Source of the DNA: an uncultured Caryophanales bacterium
GTDB taxonomy: Bacteria; Bacillota_I; Bacilli_A; RFN20; CAG-826
Assembly: GCA_946401755.1 (NCBI GenBank)
Contig: CAMIVH010000059.1
Location: 1 to 5,472 of the forward strand
Direction of reading: 5' to 3'
Length of the DNA: 5,472 bases
The position numbers were made by a program, and so were the translations under genes. Position 1 is the stretch's first letter. Every line of letters starts with the position of its first letter. The notes under the pieces were generated by a model. The model worked only from the letters and a program-made list of their open reading frames with translations, did not search any database and was not told where the DNA came from. Below are positions 1-4,957 of this stretch, piece after piece.

Positions 1-54
1 TTACGCATCCATGGTAAGGATGAATCGGTGGTCCGATTCCGCCAGGGGGCACCA
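1..54 (+). tRNA. tRNA-Thr(GGT), 3' part, cut by the window edge
   Basis: This is the 3' portion of a tRNA that decodes ACC/ACU threonine codons. The anticodon stem CATCC (6-10) pairs perfectly with GGATG (18-22) around a 7-nt loop (11-17) in which T33 precedes anticodon GGT (13-15). A 4-nt variable loop (23-26) follows, then a T stem GGTGG/CCGCC (27-31 and 39-43) with one G-T wobble and a 7-nt T loop (32-38). The acceptor 3' strand is 44-50, with discriminator A51 and an encoded CCA at 52-54. Bases 1-5 are the end of the D stem plus position 26. The last acceptor bases (G71, C72) agree with the G1-C72/C2-G71 pairs known to matter for ThrRS, and G34-G35-U36 fits threonine. Oddities: position 32 is A where a pyrimidine is usual, and the T loop reads TCCGATT, so position 55 is C and not the near-invariant T. 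The 5' half lies outside the window. Confidence 0.85.
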
Positions 55-64
55 TCTGTAAATT

Positions 65-93
65 ACAGCGATGATACAAAGTCGCTGTTTTTT
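65..93 (+). terminator. Intrinsic terminator after tRNA-Thr
   Basis: A 7-bp perfect stem, ACAGCGA (65-71) with TCGCTGT (82-88), encloses a 10-nt loop. It runs straight into six T residues (88-93). It begins 10 nt past the CCA end, so it would end the tRNA transcript and insulate clpB from read-through. Confidence 0.8.
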
Positions 94-198
94 CTTATTT
101 ATTAGTTGCTTATCATTTAGTTCACCTTACTTTTAGAGCTTATTTACTGCAAAGCTTTTGGACATAATAAGGGTGTTTCGAGATAAAACGCAAAAAAG

Positions 199-214
199 TA
201 ATAACAAGTTATTA
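199..214. repeat. Short palindrome upstream of the CIRCE element
   Basis: TAATAAC (199-205) and GTTATTA (208-214) form a perfect 7-bp inverted repeat with a 2-bp centre, ending 10 bp before CIRCE. It has no T tract, so it is not a terminator. It could be a site for a second regulator of clpB, but in AT-rich DNA it may be chance. The rest of the gap from 94 to 223 shows no gene, no CtsR-type heptad repeat and no convincing additional promoter. Confidence 0.3.
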
Positions 215-223
215 ATTAAATTT

Positions 224-250
224 TTAGCACTCTCACTTGCCGAGTGCTAA
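224..250. promoter_or_regulatory. CIRCE operator (HrcA binding site)
   Basis: TTAGCACTC (224-232), a 9-bp spacer and GAGTGCTAA (242-250) match the CIRCE consensus inverted repeat without mismatch. CIRCE is bound by the repressor HrcA, whose activity depends on GroEL, so genes behind it are derepressed on heat shock or protein misfolding. The element covers the -35 region and most of the promoter spacer in front of clpB, so bound HrcA should block RNA polymerase. In many Bacillota CIRCE sits before groESL and hrcA-dnaK while clp genes use CtsR. CIRCE in front of clpB is the arrangement known from Mollicutes. hrcA itself is not in the window. Confidence 0.97.
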
Positions 251-264
251 TTTAGTGCTACAAT
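237..264 (+). promoter_or_regulatory. Sigma-A-type promoter of clpB with extended -10
   Basis: The -10 hexamer TACAAT (259-264) is preceded by TG at 256-257 (TGC-TACAAT), an extended -10. A weak -35, TTGCCG (237-242), lies 16 bp upstream inside the CIRCE spacer. The predicted start of transcription is near 271, giving a leader of only about 20 nt. Overlap with CIRCE makes this the regulated promoter of the gene. The exact start site is inferred. Confidence 0.8.
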
Positions 265-289
265 AGAGTTGTAAAAGGAGGATTAATTT

Positions 290-2404
290 ATGCAAATGGA
301 ACAAATGCCTGACTATGAAAATGATAAAGATGTCCTTCAAAAATTTGGCCGTAACATTAACGAAGAAGTTAAGAAAGGGAAAATTGATCCCGTCATCGGT
401 CGTGATGAGGAAATTAGAAAAATCATTGAAATATTAGCCAGAAAAACTAAAAACAACGTCATTCTTTTAGGTGAACCTGGCGTTGGTAAAACCGCAATAC
501 TTGAAGGTCTTGCGGAACGTATCGTCAAAGATGATGTGCCGACCATACTTAAGGATAAAACTATTTATGAATTAGATATGGGCGCATTAGTAGCGGGTGC
601 AAAATACCGTGGTGAATTTGAAGAGAGATTAAAAGCAGTCCTTAATAAAATTAAGGAAAGCGAAGGCAAAATTATTCTCTTTATCGATGAGATCCACCTC
701 ATTGTCGGCGCTGGTCGAGCGGATGGTGCCCTCGATGCTTCTAACATGCTCAAACCGATGCTTGCGAGAGGAGAAATCGATTGTATCGGGGCGACGACAT
801 TAAAAGAATATCGTGAATATATTGAAAAGGACCGCGCTCTAGAAAGAAGATTCCAACCCGTTCTTATCAATGAACCGACTGTGGAAGATACTATTTCTAT
901 ATTAAGAGGATTAAAGAATAGGTTCGAATCATTCCATGGTGTGAAGATTACCGATAATGCTTTAATCGCCGCGGCAAGTTTATCCAATCGTTATTTAACA
1001 TCTCGTTTCCTTCCTGATAAAGCTATCGACTTAGTGGATGAAGCTTGTGCTTCCATCAAAGTGGAACTCGCCTCTATGCCTAGTGAACTCGATGAATTAG
1101 AGAGAAAGATTAGGCAATTAGAGATTGAAAAGGCTGCTTTAAAGAAGGAGAGTGATGAAGCGAGCAAGAAGAGACTCGCGGATGTCGAAAAAGAACTCTC
1201 TTCTCTTAATGAGAAAGATAACGAACTCAAGAAGAGATGGAAACAAGAGAAAGATGAAATTCTCAAAGTTAAAGGCATTAAAGAGAAACTCGAAAAAGCG
1301 AAGTTTGATTTGGATGTCGCTTTAAGTCATTCCGAATACGAAAAAGCGGGTGAATTACAATATAAGACCATCCCAGAATTAGAGAAGAAATTAAAAGAGA
1401 ACGATAATTCTCAAAGCGAGAAGAAACTCTTATCCGAAGTCGTGGATGAAGAACAAATCGCGAAGATTATCTCTCGTATGACCAACATCCCTCTCAGCAA
1501 GATTGAAAAAGGCGATAGAGAGAAAGTTCTCGACTTAAAGAAGACTCTATCGAAGAGAGTAATCGGTCAAGAAGAAGCTTTAACTTTAGTTAGCGATGCG
1601 ATTCTCCGTCAGAGAGCGGGGATTAAAGATAGCAATCGACCCATCGGTAGTTTCTTGTTCTTAGGTCCTACTGGTGTGGGTAAAACCGAAGTCGCTCGTG
1701 CTTTGGCGGAATCCTTGTTCGATTCGGAGAGTCATATCATCCGTATCGATATGAGTGAATATATGGAGAAATATAGCACTTCTCGTCTTATTGGTGCCCC
1801 TCCAGGATATGTCGGATATGAAGAAGGCGGACAACTCACGGAGAAAGTGAGAAGAAATCCTTATTCTATCGTCTTATTCGATGAAATCGAAAAAGCTCAT
1901 CCCGAAGTCTTTAATTTGTTACTACAAATGTTAGATGATGGGAGACTTACCGATAGTCAAGGAAGAGTCGTGGACTTCAAGAATACGATTATCATCATGA
2001 CTAGTAATTTAGGTAGTGAATATCTCCTCAATAATGAAAGAGATAAAGTGGAAGGATTATTACATCAAACCTTTAAGCCTGAGTTCTTAAATCGTATCGA
2101 TGAAATAGTGTACTTCTCCCCATTATCTAAAGAGACTCAATCTAAGATTGTTGATAAGATGCTTAACAATCTCAATGATAGATTAAAAGAATCCTATTAT
2201 TCGTTCGAATTCTCTGACGCTTTAAAGAGTTGGATCCTCGATAGTGCTTATTCACCAATCTATGGTGCGAGACCGATTAAGAGATTCATCCAGAATAAAG
2301 TGGAGACCGTTATTGCGAATAAGATTATTTCACAAGAGGTTGACACCAAACACAAATACTCAGTTGATTATAACGGCCAAGAAGTCATAGTCAAACAAGT
2401 TTAA
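290..2404 (+). CDS. clpB: ClpB disaggregase (Hsp100), naturally lacking the N-terminal domain
   Basis: A 704-residue hexameric AAA+ chaperone that, with DnaK/DnaJ/GrpE, pulls polypeptides out of aggregates after heat stress, in the cytosol. The first AAA module has Walker A GEPGVGKT (61-68), pore loop AKYRGEF (104-110), Walker B ILFIDEIH (129-136) and paired arginines R186-R187. A long charged coiled-coil M domain (about 262-385) follows. The second module has Walker A GPTGVGKT (459-466), pore loop GYVG (506-509), Walker B VLFDEIEKAHP (528-538), sensor 1 TSN (571-573), an NRIDE arginine-finger region (601-605) and sensor 2 GARPIKR (659-665). The long M domain, and the absence of an IGF/VGF/LGF ClpP-docking tripeptide, separate it from ClpC and ClpA. 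It is about 150 residues shorter than E. coli ClpB (857 aa) because the Clp-N domain is missing; AAA1 begins almost at once. The start is ATG at 290, 7 nt after AAAAGGAGGA (273-282). This strong site directly below CIRCE shows the short form is genuine and not a broken gene. ClpB proteins of about this length are known in mycoplasmas. Confidence 0.97.
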   Translation: MQMEQMPDYENDKDVLQKFGRNINEEVKKGKIDPVIGRDEEIRKIIEILARKTKNNVILLGEPGVGKTAILEGLAERIVKDDVPTILKDKTIYELDMGALVAGAKYRGEFEERLKAVLNKIKESEGKIILFIDEIHLIVGAGRADGALDASNMLKPMLARGEIDCIGATTLKEYREYIEKDRALERRFQPVLINEPTVEDTISILRGLKNRFESFHGVKITDNALIAAASLSNRYLTSRFLPDKAIDLVDEACASIKVELASMPSELDELERKIRQLEIEKAALKKESDEASKKRLADVEKELSSLNEKDNELKKRWKQEKDEILKVKGIKEKLEKAKFDLDVALSHSEYEKAGELQYKTIPELEKKLKENDNSQSEKKLLSEVVDEEQIAKIISRMTNIPLSKIEKGDREKVLDLKKTLSKRVIGQEEALTLVSDAILRQRAGIKDSNRPIGSFLFLGPTGVGKTEVARALAESLFDSESHIIRIDMSEYMEKYSTSRLIGAPPGYVGYEEGGQLTEKVRRNPYSIVLFDEIEKAHPEVFNLLLQMLDDGRLTDSQGRVVDFKNTIIIMTSNLGSEYLLNNERDKVEGLLHQTFKPEFLNRIDEIVYFSPLSKETQSKIVDKMLNNLNDRLKESYYSFEFSDALKSWILDSAYSPIYGARPIKRFIQNKVETVIANKIISQEVDTKHKYSVDYNGQEVIVKQV

Positions 2405-2412
2405 TCTTAGGG

Positions 2413-2441
2413 AAGCCACCCTTAGGGTGGTTTTCTTTTTT
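2413..2441 (+). terminator. Intrinsic terminator of clpB
   Basis: A GC-rich stem at 2413-2421 (core GCCACCC) pairs with 2425-2433 (core GGGTGGT) through about 9 bp including one G-T wobble, with a TTA loop. The T-rich tract runs to 2441 and is interrupted by one C. It starts 8 nt after the clpB stop codon. Confidence 0.93.
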
Positions 2442-2507
2442 ATCATCAAATTCTTTTTTACGGGACAATTGTATCAAAATGGGTAAACCTTTCCAACCTA
2501 ATAAAAT

Positions 2508-2536
2508 ACCCTCATTATGAGGGTTTTTATTTTATT
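2508..2536. terminator. Terminator hairpin between converging genes, probably bidirectional
   Basis: ACCCTCA (2508-2514) and TGAGGGT (2518-2524) form a perfect 7-bp stem with a TTA loop. Read on the - strand it starts 2 nt after the stop codon of the acetyltransferase gene and is followed by ATTTTATT, so it most likely ends the three-gene operon. Read on the + strand it is followed by a T-rich stretch lying inside the end of the acetyltransferase gene, so it could also back up the clpB terminator. The 66 bp between this hairpin and the clpB terminator show no gene. Confidence 0.82.
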
Positions 2537-3111
2537 TGTTTAGTCATGGCGATTGGATAACCAGAACCAAACATGCGCATCATTGATCCTTTGTTTTCCT
2601 TTTTAACAATAAATCCATTTTTCTTATAAAAGTTTATCGCGTTCTCATTTTTAGAAAACACTTCCGTGACAAGTATTTCATAATCGCCATACGAGCACGC
2701 TTCATTAATGAGAGTGGTACCTATGCCTTTATTTCTTACTGATGGATTAGTCACAAGTGTGTCTAAATATAACTCTGAATCTAAAGAAACCGCGGGCTTT
2801 TGAAAGATAGCGTTCATTTGTTTATTTATAATAAAACCTTTGAACTTACCAAAATACTTCTGACAAATCTCTTTTTTAAAATCAATCGGTCTAGTTTTGT
2901 TGTTGCCTAGTCCCATTAATCCGAGAACCTTGTCATCTTCTAGATAACAAACGAATAAATCCGGACTGAGTATTTCTAAGAATAGTTTCTTCTTTTTCTC
3001 CTCGTCTTTAGAGAAGGTCATAAAATGACCAAAACCAATAAGGAATAGTTCAACCGCTTCAAGTTTTTGTGTGTCGTTTAGCTTACCAAATTCAACAATT
3101 TGTTTTTCCAT
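2527..3111 (-). CDS. GNAT-family N-acetyltransferase
   Basis: A 194-residue cytoplasmic protein of the Gcn5-related acetyltransferase fold, which moves an acetyl group from acetyl-CoA to an amine. Motif A is clear at about 115-139: strand LDTLVTN followed by RNKGIG (126-131), the pyrophosphate-binding loop of the (Q/R)xxGxG type, and then an alpha helix. Motif B is seen at about 155-167 (NENAINFYKKNGF), with the typical Asn and FY-x(3)-GF pattern. The N-terminal 110 residues are more divergent and should form the acceptor-binding part. The substrate cannot be told; small-molecule detoxification and protein or peptide acetylation are both possible. The start ATG at 3111 has AAGGA (3118-3122) 6 nt upstream, which overlaps the TAA of the preceding membrane-protein gene. 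The 9-nt gap makes this the last gene of the PadR-led operon. Confidence 0.88.
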   Translation of the reverse strand: MEKQIVEFGKLNDTQKLEAVELFLIGFGHFMTFSKDEEKKKKLFLEILSPDLFVCYLEDDKVLGLMGLGNNKTRPIDFKKEICQKYFGKFKGFIINKQMNAIFQKPAVSLDSELYLDTLVTNPSVRNKGIGTTLINEACSYGDYEILVTEVFSKNENAINFYKKNGFIVKKENKGSMMRMFGSGYPIAMTKQIK

Positions 3112-3120
3112 AACTAATCC

Positions 3121-3498
3121 TTACATACAAATCGCAGTAATAAGAAAACAGACTGCCGCTCCTAATGACATTGGAGTCATAACAAACTTCTCTTTCTTAC
3201 TTGGAGATATAGCGTTTAAAAGTGTATTAAAGAAGAAGAATGCAGCGAACACAAAACAAATGACTTTTGTCGTATTGAAATTGATGAAATAGGGAACAAT
3301 TGTGCCCGCTGCAAGGATAATATATAACGCAAATATTTGCGTTAATAACTGTGTAACTCCTAATAATCTAATCTTAGGAGGCCAGACTTTACCAAATCTT
3401 CCACCCATAGAGAACTCCCCAAGTGGTAGACCGATAATTAATAAAATTGACATGATGATAACAATGCCCAACAAAGTGGCGCCAATATAAATTTGCAT
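3121..3498 (-). CDS. Small four-helix integral membrane protein, function unknown
   Basis: A 125-residue, strongly hydrophobic protein with four predicted membrane helices at about 3-24, 45-70, 77-96 and 106-124. Between helices 1 and 2 is a polar loop with PLGEFSMGGRFGKVWPPK (25-42). A second conserved-looking stretch, NAISPSKKEK (95-104), joins helices 3 and 4. The PLGE...GG and SPSKKEK segments look like family signatures, since ordinary linkers are seldom so patterned. I do not recognise a named family with certainty, and there is no catalytic motif or signal peptide cleavage site. The ATG at 3498 lies one base after the TAA of the PadR-like gene, and its ribosome site GGAG sits inside the last codons of that gene, so translation should be coupled. 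Small membrane proteins next to PadR regulators are often regulated targets such as transport or envelope-stress proteins; that role is inferred here from position only. Confidence 0.8.
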   Translation of the reverse strand: MQIYIGATLLGIVIIMSILLIIGLPLGEFSMGGRFGKVWPPKIRLLGVTQLLTQIFALYIILAAGTIVPYFINFNTTKVICFVFAAFFFFNTLLNAISPSKKEKFVMTPMSLGAAVCFLITAICM

Positions 3499-3499
3499 A

Positions 3500-4120
3500 T
3501 TATTTCTCCATTTCTAATTTAAGAATCTTTTCATAAAAAGCGATGTCTGATCTAGTCCTATTAAGGCCGTATTCAAGAAGATAGATTTGATAAGAATAAG
3601 TGCTTTTAAAAATGGTCCTTAAATCTTTCTCTTCTGAAACCACCGCTAAATTATCAATGATTTGTGTTTCGCTATTAATACGGTCTAAATTCGCCCGTAT
3701 AACGGCGTCTTCACTTGCCTTAGTGAACTCTTTAATCGCGTTGAGTTTACTTTGCTGATCTTTTAAAGAGGCAATATATGATTTTAGGCAAGAGATACGT
3801 TTTTCTTTAGGGGCTGTTCCTAAGAAATAGAACTTACTCTCTTCCATATTGGTCATCTTAGCGATGTTAATAGGGGAGCCAACCCATTCCTTATAATGGT
3901 TAACACCTAAGCTAGTAATGCTATGACGCTTTTTAGTTAATCCTCTTTCCACATATTCGTTCGTGACAATAAATCCTTTATTTAGTAATTTCTTAATTGC
4001 TATTTGGATGCTACCAAGACTATCACTACATATTGTTGTTAAGTTTCTTTGTACATACATTCTAATTTCATAAACAGTCATTGGCTTGAATAGTAATAAT
4101 CCTAAGATAATGAATTCCAT
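3500..4120 (-). CDS. PadR-family transcriptional regulator
   Basis: A 206-residue DNA-binding protein, first gene of a three-gene operon. Residues 1-80 match the PadR winged helix: EFIILGLLLFKPMTVYEI at the start, a recognition-helix region around SLGSIQIAIKKLLNKGFI (34-51), and a wing with ERGLTKKRHSITSLG (58-72). The C-terminal half (about 105-205) is helical and rich in charged residues, ending YGLNRTRSDIAFYEKIL, as in the longer PadR subfamily with a Vir-type dimerisation domain. Family members are usually repressors of a neighbouring transporter, membrane-protein or detoxification gene and often control themselves, releasing DNA on binding a small hydrophobic compound. No inducer can be read from the sequence. 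The ATG at 4120 has AAGGAGG (4128-4134) 7 nt upstream. The downstream gene begins 1 nt after its stop. Confidence 0.9.
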   Translation of the reverse strand: MEFIILGLLLFKPMTVYEIRMYVQRNLTTICSDSLGSIQIAIKKLLNKGFIVTNEYVERGLTKKRHSITSLGVNHYKEWVGSPINIAKMTNMEESKFYFLGTAPKEKRISCLKSYIASLKDQQSKLNAIKEFTKASEDAVIRANLDRINSETQIIDNLAVVSEEKDLRTIFKSTYSYQIYLLEYGLNRTRSDIAFYEKILKLEMEK

Positions 4121-4136
4121 AAGGTTTCCTCCTTAT
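4119..4136 (-). promoter_or_regulatory. Hairpin covering the ribosome site and start codon of the PadR gene
   Basis: In the mRNA, AUAAGG (complement of 4131-4136) and CCUUAU (complement of 4119-4124) can form a perfect 6-bp stem with a 6-nt loop, AGGAAA. The stem takes up the 5' half of the Shine-Dalgarno sequence and the AU of the AUG. The stem is short and its stability modest, so it may only tune translation. The complementarity is plain in the sequence; the regulatory effect is inference. Confidence 0.4.
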
Positions 4137-4142
4137 TTCTAA

Positions 4143-4216
4143 TAGGTATATTAAAAAATGATTTATCTAATTGCAAATAATCTAGAAAAGTCATTGAATC
4201 GTAGGTATATCAAAAA
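4143..4216. repeat. 15-bp direct repeat pair in the divergent promoter region
   Basis: TAGGTATAT-T-AAAAA (4143-4157) recurs as TAGGTATAT-C-AAAAA (4202-4216), 14 of 15 identical and 59 bp apart. The first copy overlaps the proposed -10 of the PadR operon, and is itself part of a small palindrome, TAATA-GGTA-TATTA (4140-4153). Two near-identical sites of this length in a 174-bp regulatory gap suggest binding sites for a regulator, the PadR protein or the response regulator being the local candidates. They are not a match to the known PadR ATGT-N8-ACAT operator. Confidence 0.45.
4148..4176 (-). promoter_or_regulatory. Candidate promoter of the PadR-membrane protein-GNAT operon
   Basis: On the - strand, a -35 TTGCAA (4171-4176) and a -10 TAATAT (4148-4153) are separated by exactly 17 bp, each matching the sigma-A consensus at 4 of 6 positions. 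Transcription would begin near 4141, a few bases before the AAGGAGG ribosome site. The -10 falls within one copy of the 15-bp repeat, which would suit autorepression. Confidence 0.5.
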
Positions 4217-4245
4217 CTGTTTCTTTTGATTGGTCTAGTTTTTAC

Positions 4246-4277
4246 TGCTAAATCTTTAAGATAAAATTTGCTATATT
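4246..4277 (+). promoter_or_regulatory. Candidate promoter region of the two-component operon
   Basis: Three overlapping -10 candidates are visible: TG-C-TAAATC (4246-4254) with a -35 TTGATT (4226-4231) 17 bp upstream, TAAAAT (4262-4267), and the extended TG-C-TATATT (4269-4277). TATATT is the best hexamer but would leave a leader of only about 11 nt. I cannot choose between them from sequence alone. Confidence 0.35.
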
Positions 4278-4294
4278 TAATAAGGTTTAATATT

Positions 4295-4957
4295 ATGGCG
4301 GATATTATTATCGTTGAAGACAATGTAGAAATCGGCACTCTCTTATGTGACTTTCTCCGCAAAGAGAAGTATTCAGTATGCTTAGCCACAACTGGTGAAA
4401 AAGCGTTAGAACTTTATGAAAAGTATGGGGCTAAGATTTTCATTTTGGATATCATGCTTCCTGGTATCGACGGTTTAGCGGTCTGTTCTAAAATTCGTGA
4501 AACCTCTAACGCCTATATCATCATCGCTAGTGCGAAGTCTGATAAAGAAGATAAACTCATAGGTTTAAACTTAGGCGCTGATGACTATGTTGAAAAGCCA
4601 TATGATGTCGATATCTTATTAGCGAAGATTAAAGGTGTCTTTAAAAGAAAATACGCTATTGAAGAAATCCATGAAGGTAATCTCATACTTAATACCGTTA
4701 ATAACGTCTTAAAAGTTAATGGTGAAGTAGTGACTGTCACAGATAAAGAATTCGACTTATTAAGACTACTTATTGAAAACAAAGGTACAACCTTGAAGAA
4801 AGAATATATATTCAATACCATCTGGGGTAGTGATAGTGAATCAGAACCTCAAACTTTAACCGTTCATATTAAATGGCTTAGAGAAAAGATAGAAGAAGAT
4901 CCAAAGAATCCTAAACATATCATCACTGTTTGGGGTAACGGCTACCGCTATGAGTAA
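4295..4957 (+). CDS. OmpR/PhoB-family response regulator
   Basis: A 220-residue two-component response regulator that binds DNA when phosphorylated by its partner kinase. The receiver domain (about 1-118) has the acidic pair E8-D9, phospho-acceptor D52 in ILDIMLPGIDG, switch residue S79, Y98 and the conserved K101-P102 in YVEKPYD. The C-terminal winged helix (about 125-220) ends in the usual hairpin TVWGNGYRYE, with recognition helix around EPQTLTVHIKWLREKI. I place the start at ATG 4295, giving MADIIIVEDN. An in-frame TTG at 4268 would add nine residues unlike the family start, and it lacks a ribosome site, whereas AAGG (4282-4285) lies 9 nt before the ATG. The kinase gene overlaps its 3' end. 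The regulon is not visible; divergent transcription from the PadR operon makes that operon a possible but unproven target. Confidence 0.94.
   Translation: MADIIIVEDNVEIGTLLCDFLRKEKYSVCLATTGEKALELYEKYGAKIFILDIMLPGIDGLAVCSKIRETSNAYIIIASAKSDKEDKLIGLNLGADDYVEKPYDVDILLAKIKGVFKRKYAIEEIHEGNLILNTVNNVLKVNGEVVTVTDKEFDLLRLLIENKGTTLKKEYIFNTIWGSDSESEPQTLTVHIKWLREKIEEDPKNPKHIITVWGNGYRYE

Noticed and set aside
1..54. 3' end of tmRNA (ssrA) or another CCA-ended stable RNA
   Set aside because: The region contains a proper anticodon stem-loop with GGT and a normal spacing to the T arm, and its acceptor strand lacks the GCTCC-type end typical of tmRNA.
135..160. AGCTT/AAGCT inverted repeat followed by TTTT, a possible terminator
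   Set aside because: Only 5 bp of pairing with a 10-nt AT-rich loop and a short T run; too weak, and no transcript needs to end there.
337..1278. Three - strand open frames opposite clpB (337-546, 565-987, 991-1278)
   Set aside because: They mirror the coding strand of a certain gene, have Ser/Leu-rich low-complexity translations and no family features.
290..2404. ClpC or ClpA in place of ClpB
   Set aside because: The long M domain of about 120 residues and the lack of a ClpP-docking (I/V/L)G(F/L) tripeptide point to ClpB.
3071..3490. Two + strand open frames opposite the membrane-protein gene (3071-3292, 3302-3490)
   Set aside because: They are shadows of the - strand gene, which has the hydrophobic pattern and ribosome site of a real protein.
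4268..4294. TTG start adding nine residues to the response regulator
   Set aside because: No ribosome site for the TTG, and the extra residues do not fit the family start; ATG at 4295 has AAGG at a usable distance.
4278..4295. TAATA/TATTA inverted repeat around the ribosome site of the response regulator
   Set aside because: Five A/T pairs across an 8-nt loop would be too unstable to matter and are expected by chance in such AT-rich DNA.
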